Below, one piece after another: positions 1-6,290 of a DNA stretch of 10,499 bases. This DNA is from Betaproteobacteria bacterium (GTDB lineage: Bacteria > Pseudomonadota > Gammaproteobacteria > Burkholderiales > SG8-39). Position 1 is the first letter of the stretch. Every line of letters starts with the position of its first letter. The DNA lies in NCBI GenBank assembly GCA_029858545.1, contig JAOUFA010000096.1, forward strand, positions 1 to 10,499. Direction: 5' to 3'. The translations under genes and the position numbers were made by a program. The notes under the pieces are model-generated. The model had not been told where the DNA came from, searched no databases, and worked only from the letters and a program-made list of their open reading frames with translations.

Positions 1-1284
1 CGCGCGGCGGTCGAGGGCGCCTGGCTCGCGCTCGGCGGTCCGGCCTGCGTCGAAGACGAGACCGATCTGGAGGACGCCGACATCTATCTCGATGCGCTCG
101 ACGACGCGCAGCAGGCCGGTGCGTTGGCCGACCTCGCCGCGTTCGCCGAGCGGCTGGAAAAGCTTTGGGCGCTGCCCGACGTGCACGCGCGCGACAGCGA
201 CGTGCAGATCATGACGCTGCACAAGGCGAAGGGCCTCGAGTTCGATCACGTCATCGTGCCCGGTCTGGGGCGCGCGCCGCGCGGCGACGACAAGCGCCTG
301 TTCCTGTGGATGGAGCGGCCGGGAGCGGACGCGCCCGAGCTGCTGGTCGCGCCGATCGAGGAGGCCGGGGCGGAGGACGATCCGATCTACGCCTGGCTGA
401 GGAAACTCGATGCCGAGCGCGCCGGGCACGAGGCCGCGCGCCTGCTCTACGTCGCCGCAACGCGCGCGAGGAAACGGCTGCATCTGCTCGGCAACGCGAA
501 GCGCGAAGGCGAGGCCGAGGCGGCCACGGTGCGGCGCCCGAACGCGGCGACGCTGCTGGCCAGGCTCTGGCCGGTGGTCGAGGAGAGATTCGTCGCGGCG
601 GCCCGCGCGCGGACGGGCGAGGCGCGCCCGGCCGAAGCCGCCGCTTCGCGCACGCTGCCCAACCAGGACCTCGTGCGCCTGGCCGCCGACTGGCGTCTCG
701 CCGCGCCGCCCGCGTCGGCCGACTGGCGCGCGCCCTGGGAGGAGACGCGCGCGCAGGAGGAAGTCGAATTCTCCTGGGCGGGCGAAACCGCGCGCCAGAT
801 CGGCAACGTCGTGCACCGCTGGCTGGAGCGAATCGCCGGCGACGCACTCGCGGGCTGGAGCGTCGCGCGGGTCGACGATTTGCGCGGGCACTTCGCACGG
901 CAACTCGAGGATCGCGGCGTCGCGGTCGACGAACTCGAGGCCGCCGCCGAGCGCGTCGCGGTCGCGCTGAAGAACACCCTCGCCGATCCGCGCGGGCGCT
1001 GGCTGCTCGGGCCGCAGCGCGAGGCGAGGAACGAATACCGCCTGAGCGCGGTGGTGAAGGAGGGCTTGCGCCACTACGTGATCGACCGGGTGTTCGTCGA
1101 CGAACACGGCGAGCGCTGGATCGTCGACTGGAAGACGAGCCGCCATGAGGGGGCGGACGTCGAGGCGTTTCTCGACCGCGAGCGCGAGCGCTACCGGGCC
1201 CAGCTGGAGCGCTACCGCGAGGTGCTGGGCGGCGGGCGCTGCGGCCTGTATTTTCCGCTGATGGGGGGGTGGCGGGAGGTGTAG
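1..1284 (+). CDS. UvrD-family helicase with C-terminal RecB-type nuclease (AddA-like), 5' truncated
   Basis: The reading frame is open from base 1 to the TAG at 1282-1284 (427 residues), so the start and the N-terminal helicase motifs lie outside the window. What remains is the end of helicase domain 2 and a nuclease. VQIMTLHKAKGLEF (about residues 68-81) is the superfamily 1 region around motif V, and LLYVAATRARKRLHLL (about 148-163) is motif VI with its arginine. The nuclease follows: GNVVH with His272, IDR with Asp362, VDWKTS with Asp376 and Lys378, then QLERY with Gln401 and Tyr404. This is the complete PD-(D/E)XK set of AddA/RecB nucleases. In the family these enzymes unwind and resect double-strand break ends for RecA loading. 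The partner AddB-like subunit would be expected upstream, outside the window. RecB itself cannot be fully excluded. The nuclease looks intact and catalytically competent. Confidence 0.9.
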   Translation, partial: RAAVEGAWLALGGPACVEDETDLEDADIYLDALDDAQQAGALADLAAFAERLEKLWALPDVHARDSDVQIMTLHKAKGLEFDHVIVPGLGRAPRGDDKRLFLWMERPGADAPELLVAPIEEAGAEDDPIYAWLRKLDAERAGHEAARLLYVAATRARKRLHLLGNAKREGEAEAATVRRPNAATLLARLWPVVEERFVAAARARTGEARPAEAAASRTLPNQDLVRLAADWRLAAPPASADWRAPWEETRAQEEVEFSWAGETARQIGNVVHRWLERIAGDALAGWSVARVDDLRGHFARQLEDRGVAVDELEAAAERVAVALKNTLADPRGRWLLGPQREARNEYRLSAVVKEGLRHYVIDRVFVDEHGERWIVDWKTSRHEGADVEAFLDRERERYRAQLERYREVLGGGRCGLYFPLMGGWREV

Positions 1285-1350
1285 CGGTGGACGCACTGTT
1301 CCCATCACGCGCCGCCGTGGCAATATCCCATCTTGTTCGAGGCCCCCGCA

Positions 1351-1361
1351 AGAATGATTCT
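1351..1361. promoter_or_regulatory. Small inverted repeat, weak Fur-like operator candidate
   Basis: AGAAT-g-ATTCT is a perfect odd-centred palindrome about 50 bases before the AOR start, in the 128-base gap after the helicase gene. Its central bases resemble variants of the ferric-uptake (Fur) 7-1-7 site, but the outer positions fit poorly. No convincing -35/-10 pair is visible beside it. The rest of this gap shows no terminator hairpin with a T tract. Low confidence; it could be chance. Confidence 0.18.
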
Positions 1362-1412
1362 CGATCTTTCGGTGGGGTGAACGCCTAACCCGCAAGGAAA
1401 CACGGAGCCGTC

Positions 1413-3122
1413 ATGCGCAAGTACCTGCACCTCCATCTCAACGACCGCTCGGTGAAGAGCGAACAACTCGACGGCGAGGCGGTGATCCGCGCCGGGCGCT
1501 ATTACATCTCGAAGACCCTGGTCGCGATGGGCGCGGCGAAGGTTGATCCGTTGGGGCCCGACAATCCGCTCATCTTCTCCGCGGGGCCCTTCGCGGGGAC
1601 GAACTTCTCCAATGCCAACCGCCTGAGCGTCGGCTGCAAGAGCCCGCTCACGGGCGGGATCAAGGAAGCCAATTCGGGCGGTACCTTCGCCTTCGCTCTG
1701 GGTCAGTTGGAGATCGCCGGGATCACCCTGCACGGCCAGGCGAGCGAGTGGGTGGTGATCCGCATCACCAAGGAAGGGGCGATTTCCTACGAGAGCGCGG
1801 CGCCCTATCTGGGCAAGGCCAATAACGAGGTCGCGGCGCTGCTCTTTGAAAAATACGGCAAGAAGATCAGCTTTGCGCTGTGCGGTCCGGTGGGCGAATA
1901 CCTGGGCCTGGTCTCCGGCATCGCCTTTGCCGACACCGACGGGCGGCCCTCGCGCCTTGCCGCGCGCGGCGGGGTGGGCGCGGTGATGGGTTCGAAGAAG
2001 GTGAAGGCGATCGTGGTCGACGTGCACAAGATGCCGACCTTCCACGACCGCAAGAAGCTGATGGGCGCGATCCGCGAGTACGGCGAGAAGATCAAGACCG
2101 AACCGGCGGTCGACGCCTACCGGCGCACCGGCACCGCGATGATGGGCGACATCACCAACCAGATCGGGGCGCTGCCGGTGCGCAACTTCAGCGCGGGGAG
2201 TCTGGAACGCGCGGCGGGCGAGCCGCTCAAACTGGGCGGCGACTACATCCGCGAGCAGAACCTCGCGCGCGGCGGCACCATCTCGCACGCCTGCATGCCG
2301 GGCTGCATGATCGAATGCAGCAACGTCTACGTCGACAAGGAGGGCAAGGAACTCGTCTCGCCGCTCGAATACGAGACCCTGGGCCTGATGGGCAGCAACT
2401 GCGGGCTCTCCGACCCGGACGACGTCGCGCGCGTGAACGCCGAGGCAAACGACCTCGGCGTCGATACCATCGAAGTCGGCGCGCTGATGGGCGTGCTGAT
2501 GGAAGCGGGGCAGGCGAAGTTCGGCGACGTCGGTTTCATGCTCGCGGTGATGGACGACCTGCGCCGGGGGAGCGAGCGCGGGCGACTATTGGCGCAGGGC
2601 ACCGCGCGGGTCGGCGAGCACTACAAGATCGCGCGCGTACCGGTGATCAAGAAACAGAGCATCAGCGCCTACGACCCGCGCGTGATCGAAGTCACCGGGA
2701 TTTCGATGATGGTCACCGCGCAGGGGGCCGACCACACCGCGGGGAATTTGCCGACCTTCGACTGCAAGGGCAAGACCACCGAAGAACTCGTCCAGGCGAG
2801 CCTGGGGATCCAGGTGCTGTGCGCAGCGGCCGATTCGCTCGGGCTGTGTATCTTCGGGCGCTCGGTGACCAACACCAATTTCGAACTGATGGTCGGAGCC
2901 TTGAACGACGCGCACGGCACCGCGCTCGACCTCGCGTTCTTTCAGAAACTCGGCACCGAGACGTTAAAACTCGAGTGGCAGTTCAACAAGGAAGCGGGCT
3001 TCACCGAGGCGGACGACGAACTGCCCGAATTCTTCTACAACGAAGCGCTGCCGCCGACCGGCAAGATGGCAAGGCACCGGAGTGCGGAGGTGAATCGGGG
3101 GTTCAGGAAGTTGTTGGGGTGA
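1413..3122 (+). CDS. Aldehyde:ferredoxin oxidoreductase (AOR) family tungsto/molybdo-enzyme
   Basis: A cytoplasmic enzyme family (569 residues here; relatives about 600) that interconverts aldehydes and carboxylic acids with ferredoxin-type electron carriers, using a bis-pterin tungsten or molybdenum centre and one [4Fe-4S] cluster. The N-terminal AOR domain shows SPLTGGIKEANSGG (77-90) and RLAARGGVGAVMGSKKVKAI (181-200). The cluster cysteines appear to be Cys294, Cys298, Cys302 and Cys479. The last lies in DSLGLC (474-479), the family's D-x-x-G-L-C pterin motif; NDLGVD (346-351) sits where the first such motif is expected. The spacing C-x3-C-x3-C differs from the archetypal C-x2-C-x3-C. Start: ATG with GGAG at 1404-1407, 5 bases away. 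No AorA-type ferredoxin subunit, FAD subunit or MoaD-like gene lies beside it, so it seems to be a single-subunit type or has partners elsewhere. Substrate cannot be told from sequence. Confidence 0.93.
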   Translation: MRKYLHLHLNDRSVKSEQLDGEAVIRAGRYYISKTLVAMGAAKVDPLGPDNPLIFSAGPFAGTNFSNANRLSVGCKSPLTGGIKEANSGGTFAFALGQLEIAGITLHGQASEWVVIRITKEGAISYESAAPYLGKANNEVAALLFEKYGKKISFALCGPVGEYLGLVSGIAFADTDGRPSRLAARGGVGAVMGSKKVKAIVVDVHKMPTFHDRKKLMGAIREYGEKIKTEPAVDAYRRTGTAMMGDITNQIGALPVRNFSAGSLERAAGEPLKLGGDYIREQNLARGGTISHACMPGCMIECSNVYVDKEGKELVSPLEYETLGLMGSNCGLSDPDDVARVNAEANDLGVDTIEVGALMGVLMEAGQAKFGDVGFMLAVMDDLRRGSERGRLLAQGTARVGEHYKIARVPVIKKQSISAYDPRVIEVTGISMMVTAQGADHTAGNLPTFDCKGKTTEELVQASLGIQVLCAAADSLGLCIFGRSVTNTNFELMVGALNDAHGTALDLAFFQKLGTETLKLEWQFNKEAGFTEADDELPEFFYNEALPPTGKMARHRSAEVNRGFRKLLG

Positions 3123-3149
3123 GGGTCGTCGGAACGAGTCCTTGCGGCG

Positions 3150-3176
3150 AAGCTGGCCGCGTTACGCGGCCAGCTT
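3150..3176. terminator. Perfect 12-bp-stem hairpin between convergent AOR gene and higA
   Basis: AAGCTGGCCGCG (3150-3161), loop TTA (3162-3164), then the exact reverse complement CGCGGCCAGCTT (3165-3176). It lies 27 bases after the AOR stop. On the minus strand its first arm encodes the last HigA residues and its loop is exactly the higA TAA stop. No T-rich run follows on either strand, so it is not a textbook intrinsic terminator. It could still act as a two-way transcription barrier or a 3'-end stabilising stem. Function is inference; the structure is seen directly. Confidence 0.5.
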
Positions 3177-3458
3177 GAGCAATTGAACCTTCGGTCGGCG
3201 CCGCTTCGCCGCCTGCCACAGGTCGTAGGCGGCCTGCATCTGCAGCCACGACTCCGCCGAACCGCCGAGCGCGGCCGCGAGGCGCAAGGCCATGTCCGCG
3301 CTCACCGCCGCGCGCGCGTTCACGACGCGCGACAGCGCCACGCGCGATACCCCGAGCTTTCGTGCGAATTCGGAGACCGTGATGCGACCTTCCGCGAGGA
3401 CCGTGTCCTGCAACACCTCGCCCGGGTGCGGCGGGTTATACATGCGCGTCGTCGCCAT
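3162..3458 (-). CDS. higA: HigA-type antitoxin, XRE/HTH transcriptional repressor
   Basis: A 98-residue protein that in this family neutralises the HigB toxin and represses its own operon. NPPHPGEVL (8-16) is the hallmark N-terminus of HigA/VapI-type proteins. A helix-turn-helix follows at about residues 27-50 (VSEFARKLGVSRVALSRVVN), then the conserved stretch MALRLAAALGGSAESWLQMQ. The start at 3458 is chosen because TGAGGA (minus strand, 3472-3467) gives a Shine-Dalgarno 8 bases before the ATG. A longer open frame upstream overlaps higB and lacks family similarity. The Shine-Dalgarno overlaps the higB TGA and only 11 bases separate the genes, so toxin and antitoxin are probably translationally coupled. 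Toxin-first order is typical of higBA. The C-terminus (KLAA, stop) is embedded in a strong hairpin. Confidence 0.92.
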   Translation of the reverse strand: MATTRMYNPPHPGEVLQDTVLAEGRITVSEFARKLGVSRVALSRVVNARAAVSADMALRLAAALGGSAESWLQMQAAYDLWQAAKRRRPKVQLLKLAA

Positions 3459-3469
3459 CGTTTCTGTCC

Positions 3470-3748
3470 TCAGTGATAATCCTGGTAGTCCACCAGCACG
3501 GCGTCCGAGCCCTCGAAGGTGAAGGTCAGGCGCCAGTTGCCATTTACCCATACCGACCAATGGCCTCTGAGATTTCCCGTCAGCGCGTGCAGCCGCCATC
3601 CTGGCAGGTCCATATCGCTCGCGGATTTTGCGGCATCGAGACGGCCGAGCTGAAGGCGTAATCGATTCTGGTGCTGAGGTTGGATGCCCGCCTTCGACCC
3701 GGTGCGGAAAAACCGCTCAAGGCCCTTGTGCCGGAAGCTCTTGATCAC
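3470..3748 (-). CDS. higB: HigB-type (RelE superfamily) mRNA interferase toxin
   Basis: A 92-residue toxin, exactly the common HigB length, which in the family cuts mRNA on the ribosome. It begins MIKSFRHKGLERFF, typical of HigB/GraT proteins, and ends with VDYQDYH. The WSVWVNGNWRLTF block (64-76) and the residues His54, Asn71, Arg73, Asp90, Tyr91 and His92 match, from memory, positions implicated in the active site of Proteus HigB, so the toxin looks intact. The start codon is GTG at 3748-3746. No Shine-Dalgarno precedes it; instead the -10 box of a good promoter ends 5 bases upstream, suggesting a leaderless or nearly leaderless mRNA. The gene is first in the higBA operon and divergent from the Kef antiporter gene. 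It appears somewhat less GC-rich than its neighbours, as is usual for mobile toxin-antitoxin modules. Confidence 0.92.
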   Translation of the reverse strand: MIKSFRHKGLERFFRTGSKAGIQPQHQNRLRLQLGRLDAAKSASDMDLPGWRLHALTGNLRGHWSVWVNGNWRLTFTFEGSDAVLVDYQDYH

Positions 3749-3753
3749 GGGGT

Positions 3754-3782
3754 ACTGTATCGCATGGCGCTACAGCGGTCAA
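3754..3782 (-). promoter_or_regulatory. higBA promoter (sigma70-type)
   Basis: Read on the minus strand: -35 TTGACC (3782-3777, 5 of 6 to consensus), a 17-base spacer, and -10 TACAGT (3759-3754, 4 of 6). This is the best sigma70-like promoter seen in the window. Transcription would start near 3747-3748, which is the higB GTG codon itself. The spacer and -10 are covered by the inverted repeat listed next. Confidence 0.6.
3755..3775. promoter_or_regulatory. Probable HigA (HigBA) autoregulatory operator
   Basis: CTGTATCGC (3755-3763), spacer ATG, GCGCTACAG (3767-3775): 9-base arms with a single mismatch. The repeat overlaps the -10 box and spacer of the higBA promoter, the expected place for a repressor operator. 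HigA-type antitoxins bind palindromes over their own promoter. A weaker imperfect 16-base palindrome at 3783-3798 (6 of 8 pairs) just upstream of the -35 could be a second site. Binding is inferred from position and symmetry. Confidence 0.55.
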
Positions 3783-3870
3783 GGTGTCGCGAGAGACCAT
3801 TCTGCCATCCGGGGAGACCGAAAAGCCCACCCGCGCTATCCTCCCCCGCGTCCCACCCCCGGAGCCCCCC

Positions 3871-5664
3871 ATGCACTTCCTCGAACAAACCGCGATCTTC
3901 CTCCTCACCGCCGTGCTCCTCGTGCCGCTGTTTCGTCGCGCGAAGCTGGGCGCGGTGGTGGGTTATCTGGCCGCGGGAATCGCGATCGGTCCGTCGGGAC
4001 TAAAGCTCATCGGTGATCCGTCGGCGACCTTGCAGTTCGCGGAGTTCGGCGTGGTGTTGCTCCTCTTTCTGATCGGTCTCGAACTGGAGCCGCGGCGTTT
4101 GTGGGTGATGCGGCGCCAGGTGTTCGGCCTGGGCGGGGCGCAGGTGGCGGTGACGGGGGCGGTGCTCGGAGGCGCGGCGTGGGCGCTCGGCCTCGACTGG
4201 CGCGCGGCGACGATCGCGGGGCTGGGGCTCGCGCTGTCGTCCACCGCGCTGGTGCTGTCTTCGCTCGCCGAGCGCGGCCAGCTCGCCTCGCGCCACGGCC
4301 GCAGTGCGTTCGCGGTGCTGCTGTTCCAGGATCTGGCGGTGATTCCGCTGCTCGCGTTGCTGCCGCTGTTGGCCGGCGAGGGCTCGGACCTGCAGTTGCT
4401 CTCGGCGCTGAAGGGCCTGGCGGCGATCCTGGTGGTGGTCGCGGCGAGTCGGGTGGTGGTGCGCCCGGCGTTGCAGTTCGTCGCGCGCTGGGGCGGGCGC
4501 GAGATGTTCACCGCGGCCGCGCTCCTGCTGGTGGTCGGCGCGGCGCTCGCGATGGAGGCGATCGGTCTGTCGGCCTCGCTCGGCGCGTTTCTCGCCGGCG
4601 TGCTGGTGGCCGATTCGGAGTTCCGTCACCAGCTGGAGGCCGACATCGAGCCGTTCAAGGGCTTGCTGCTCGGCCTTTTCTTCATCGCGGTGGGGATGAG
4701 CGCGAATCTCGCGCTGTTCGCCGCGGCCCCGCTCGCGGTGCTCGGACTCGCGCTCGGCCTGATGGCGACGAAGTTCGTGCTGTTGCTCGTCATCGCGCGG
4801 CTGACCGGCTCGCCCACCCAGACCGGGGTGTGTCTCGCGACCACGCTTTGCCAGGGCGGCGAGTTCGCGTTCGTGCTCTTTACCGCCGCGGCAGCGCTCG
4901 GGGTCATGAAGGGCGACACCGCGCAATGGCTGGTGCTCGCGGTGACGCTCTCGATGCTGCTCTCGCCGCCGCTGTTCGCGCTGCACGACCGGCTGCTCGC
5001 GCGCTGGCGTGAGCGGCTCGCGCCGCCCGAGTTCGACACGATCGACGATCCGGCCAAGCCGGTGATCATCGCCGGCTATGGGCGCGTCGGGCAGATCGTC
5101 TCGCGCGTGCTGAGGATGGCGGGCATTCCCTTCACCGCGATCGAGCTCTCCTACCAGCAGGTCGATTTCGTGCGCCGCTTCGGCAACAAGGTGTACTACG
5201 GCGACGCTTCGCGCCTGGACCTGTTGCGCGCGGCGAAGATCGGCGAGGCGAAACTCTTCGTGCTCGCGATCGAGGACGCCGAGGCGTCGCTGCGCACCGC
5301 CGCCGTGGTGCGGCGCCATTTCCCGGACCTGCCGATCATCGCGCGCGCGAGAAACCGCGTGCACGCGTTCCGCCTGCGCGACCTGGGCGTGCGCCTGGTT
5401 CTGCGCGACACCTTTCCGGCGAGTCTCGAGATGGCCGAGCGCGCGCTCGCGCGGCTGGGTTTCGGCGCGGCGGCCGCGGCGAGCGCGCTCGCGCTGTTTC
5501 GCCGTCACGACGAGGAGATGCTCGACGCGCAGTATGCGGTGCACCACGACGAGGCGAAGCTCATCCAGACCACACGCGAGGCGGCCGAGCAGCTGCAGGA
5601 ACTGTTCGAGTCGGACCCGGTGGCGGCGAGCGCGCGCCGGCGCGCGTCGCCGGCGCCGTCGTGA
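3871..5664 (+). CDS. KefB/KefC-type glutathione-gated K+/H+ antiporter (CPA2 family with RCK domain)
   Basis: A 597-residue inner-membrane protein (E. coli KefC is 620). Residues 1 to about 370 form the multi-helix CPA2 exchanger, with FQD (152-154) in the transport core and HQLEADIEPFKG (253-264), the Kef regulatory loop, before LLLGLFFIAVGM. A linker leads to a TrkA-N/RCK Rossmann domain with IIAGYGRVGQI (399-409) and YYGDASRLDLLRAAKI. In relatives glutathione closes the channel and glutathione adducts of electrophiles open it, so K+ leaves and the cytoplasm acidifies protectively. Of the KefC glutathione contacts, Arg416 and Arg516 correspond to Arg412 and Arg512 here, while Asn551 corresponds to Asp547. 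The start at 3871 has GGAG 6 bases upstream; a GTG in frame at 3784 would add 29 proline-rich residues and is unlikely. No KefF/KefG ancillary gene is adjacent. KefB and KefC cannot be told apart. Confidence 0.93.
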   Translation: MHFLEQTAIFLLTAVLLVPLFRRAKLGAVVGYLAAGIAIGPSGLKLIGDPSATLQFAEFGVVLLLFLIGLELEPRRLWVMRRQVFGLGGAQVAVTGAVLGGAAWALGLDWRAATIAGLGLALSSTALVLSSLAERGQLASRHGRSAFAVLLFQDLAVIPLLALLPLLAGEGSDLQLLSALKGLAAILVVVAASRVVVRPALQFVARWGGREMFTAAALLLVVGAALAMEAIGLSASLGAFLAGVLVADSEFRHQLEADIEPFKGLLLGLFFIAVGMSANLALFAAAPLAVLGLALGLMATKFVLLLVIARLTGSPTQTGVCLATTLCQGGEFAFVLFTAAAALGVMKGDTAQWLVLAVTLSMLLSPPLFALHDRLLARWRERLAPPEFDTIDDPAKPVIIAGYGRVGQIVSRVLRMAGIPFTAIELSYQQVDFVRRFGNKVYYGDASRLDLLRAAKIGEAKLFVLAIEDAEASLRTAAVVRRHFPDLPIIARARNRVHAFRLRDLGVRLVLRDTFPASLEMAERALARLGFGAAAAASALALFRRHDEEMLDAQYAVHHDEAKLIQTTREAAEQLQELFESDPVAASARRRASPAPS

Positions 5665-5678
5665 CTCGCGGGATCGCC

Positions 5679-5684
5679 TAGAAT
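5679..5684 (+). promoter_or_regulatory. -10-like box TAGAAT directly before the DUF454 gene
   Basis: TAGAAT (5 of 6 to TATAAT) ends 6 bases before the ATG at 5691, so transcription from it would begin at or next to the start codon. No good -35 is seen 16-18 bases upstream and there is no Shine-Dalgarno before the ATG, which fits a leaderless mRNA. Alternatively the gene is read through from the antiporter gene, whose stop is 26 bases upstream. Confidence 0.35.
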
Positions 5685-5690
5685 CGCCGC

Positions 5691-6134
5691 ATGGCGCAAC
5701 CTGAACACGACCCCGCGCATCACGCCGCCGACCTCAGGTTGCATGATTCGCCCGCGGTGCGCGCGCTCTACTGGGCGGCGGGCACGCTGTGCGTCGCGCT
5801 CGGCGTGATCGGCCTGTTCGTGCCGATCCTGCCGACCACGCCGTTCATGCTGCTCGCCGCGGCCTGCTACGCGCGCGCCTCGGAGCGCTTCTACCTCTGG
5901 CTCGTCAACCACCGGCTGTTCGGTCCGGCGGTGCGCGAGTGGCGCCGCCATCGCAGCATCCCCTGGCGCACCAAGCTCTGGGCGATCGGGCTGATGACGG
6001 CGACGCTCTCCACCTCGATCCTGTTGTTCGTGCGCCCGCTCTGGTTGCAGTTCGCGCTCGCCCTGATGGGGGTGCTGCTCGCGCGGTGGCTGTACCGCAT
6101 TCCTTCGCGCGACCGGCCGCGCGCCGCGCGCTGA
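5691..6134 (+). CDS. DUF454 (YbaN-like) small inner-membrane protein
   Basis: A 147-residue membrane protein of the DUF454 family (E. coli YbaN); the biochemical role is unknown. The family core is clear: LYWAAGTLCVALGVIGLFVPILPTTPF in overlapping blocks at residues 26-52, then AACYARASERFYLWLVNHRLFGP (57-79) and a WRRHRSIPWRTK basic segment (84-95). Hydrophobic stretches at about 26-46, 96-113 and 117-134 are probable membrane segments, with the LPTTPF turn and a fourth short hydrophobic stretch after the first. The first 20 residues are polar and not family-like. A downstream start is not obvious because no in-frame Met or Shine-Dalgarno presents itself. It sits 26 bases behind the Kef gene and may be cotranscribed. 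Confidence 0.85.
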   Translation: MAQPEHDPAHHAADLRLHDSPAVRALYWAAGTLCVALGVIGLFVPILPTTPFMLLAAACYARASERFYLWLVNHRLFGPAVREWRRHRSIPWRTKLWAIGLMTATLSTSILLFVRPLWLQFALALMGVLLARWLYRIPSRDRPRAAR

Positions 6135-6251
6135 AGCGGCGCCGCGCTGCCGGCCTGCGCGAACCGGGTGCACGATCCAGTGCCGGAGTGCCGAGCAGGG
6201 TCTTTTTCCCGTCGTCGAAGCACGGCATTTCCCGGCGGCGCGGTATCAGGC

Positions 6252-6257
6252 TATTCT
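6252..6257 (+). promoter_or_regulatory. Candidate -10 box for the chemoreceptor gene
   Basis: TATTCT (4 of 6) lies 33 bases before the chemoreceptor ATG, with a poor -35 candidate TTTCCC (6228-6233) 18 bases upstream. The 156-base gap 6135-6290 holds nothing else I can support: a T5 run at 6202-6206 has no convincing stem before it. Weak evidence. Confidence 0.25.
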
Positions 6258-6290
6258 CGCCCCACTTGATGAATGGATGAGGCTTACCTT

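Noticed and set aside
1318..1338. TGGCA...TTGT pattern resembling a sigma54 promoter before the AOR gene
   Set aside because: The distance between the GG and the TG elements is wrong for -24/-12 spacing and the GC of the -12 element is absent.
251..1351. Long minus-strand frame across the helicase-nuclease
   Set aside because: Arg/Pro/Ser/Ala-rich shadow without recognisable domains.
1880..3178. 432-codon plus-strand frame overlapping the AOR gene
   Set aside because: Arg/Gly/Asp-rich out-of-frame shadow; the AOR frame has all the family motifs.
3459..3599. N-terminal extension of higA to 145 residues
   Set aside because: It overlaps higB in another frame, lacks family similarity, and the ATG at 3458 has a well-placed Shine-Dalgarno.
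4000..5547. 515-codon open frame antisense to the Kef gene
   Set aside because: Its translation is a His/Arg/Glu/Gln-rich low-complexity string with no family similarity, and the opposite strand encodes a clear antiporter. Such shadows are expected at this GC content.
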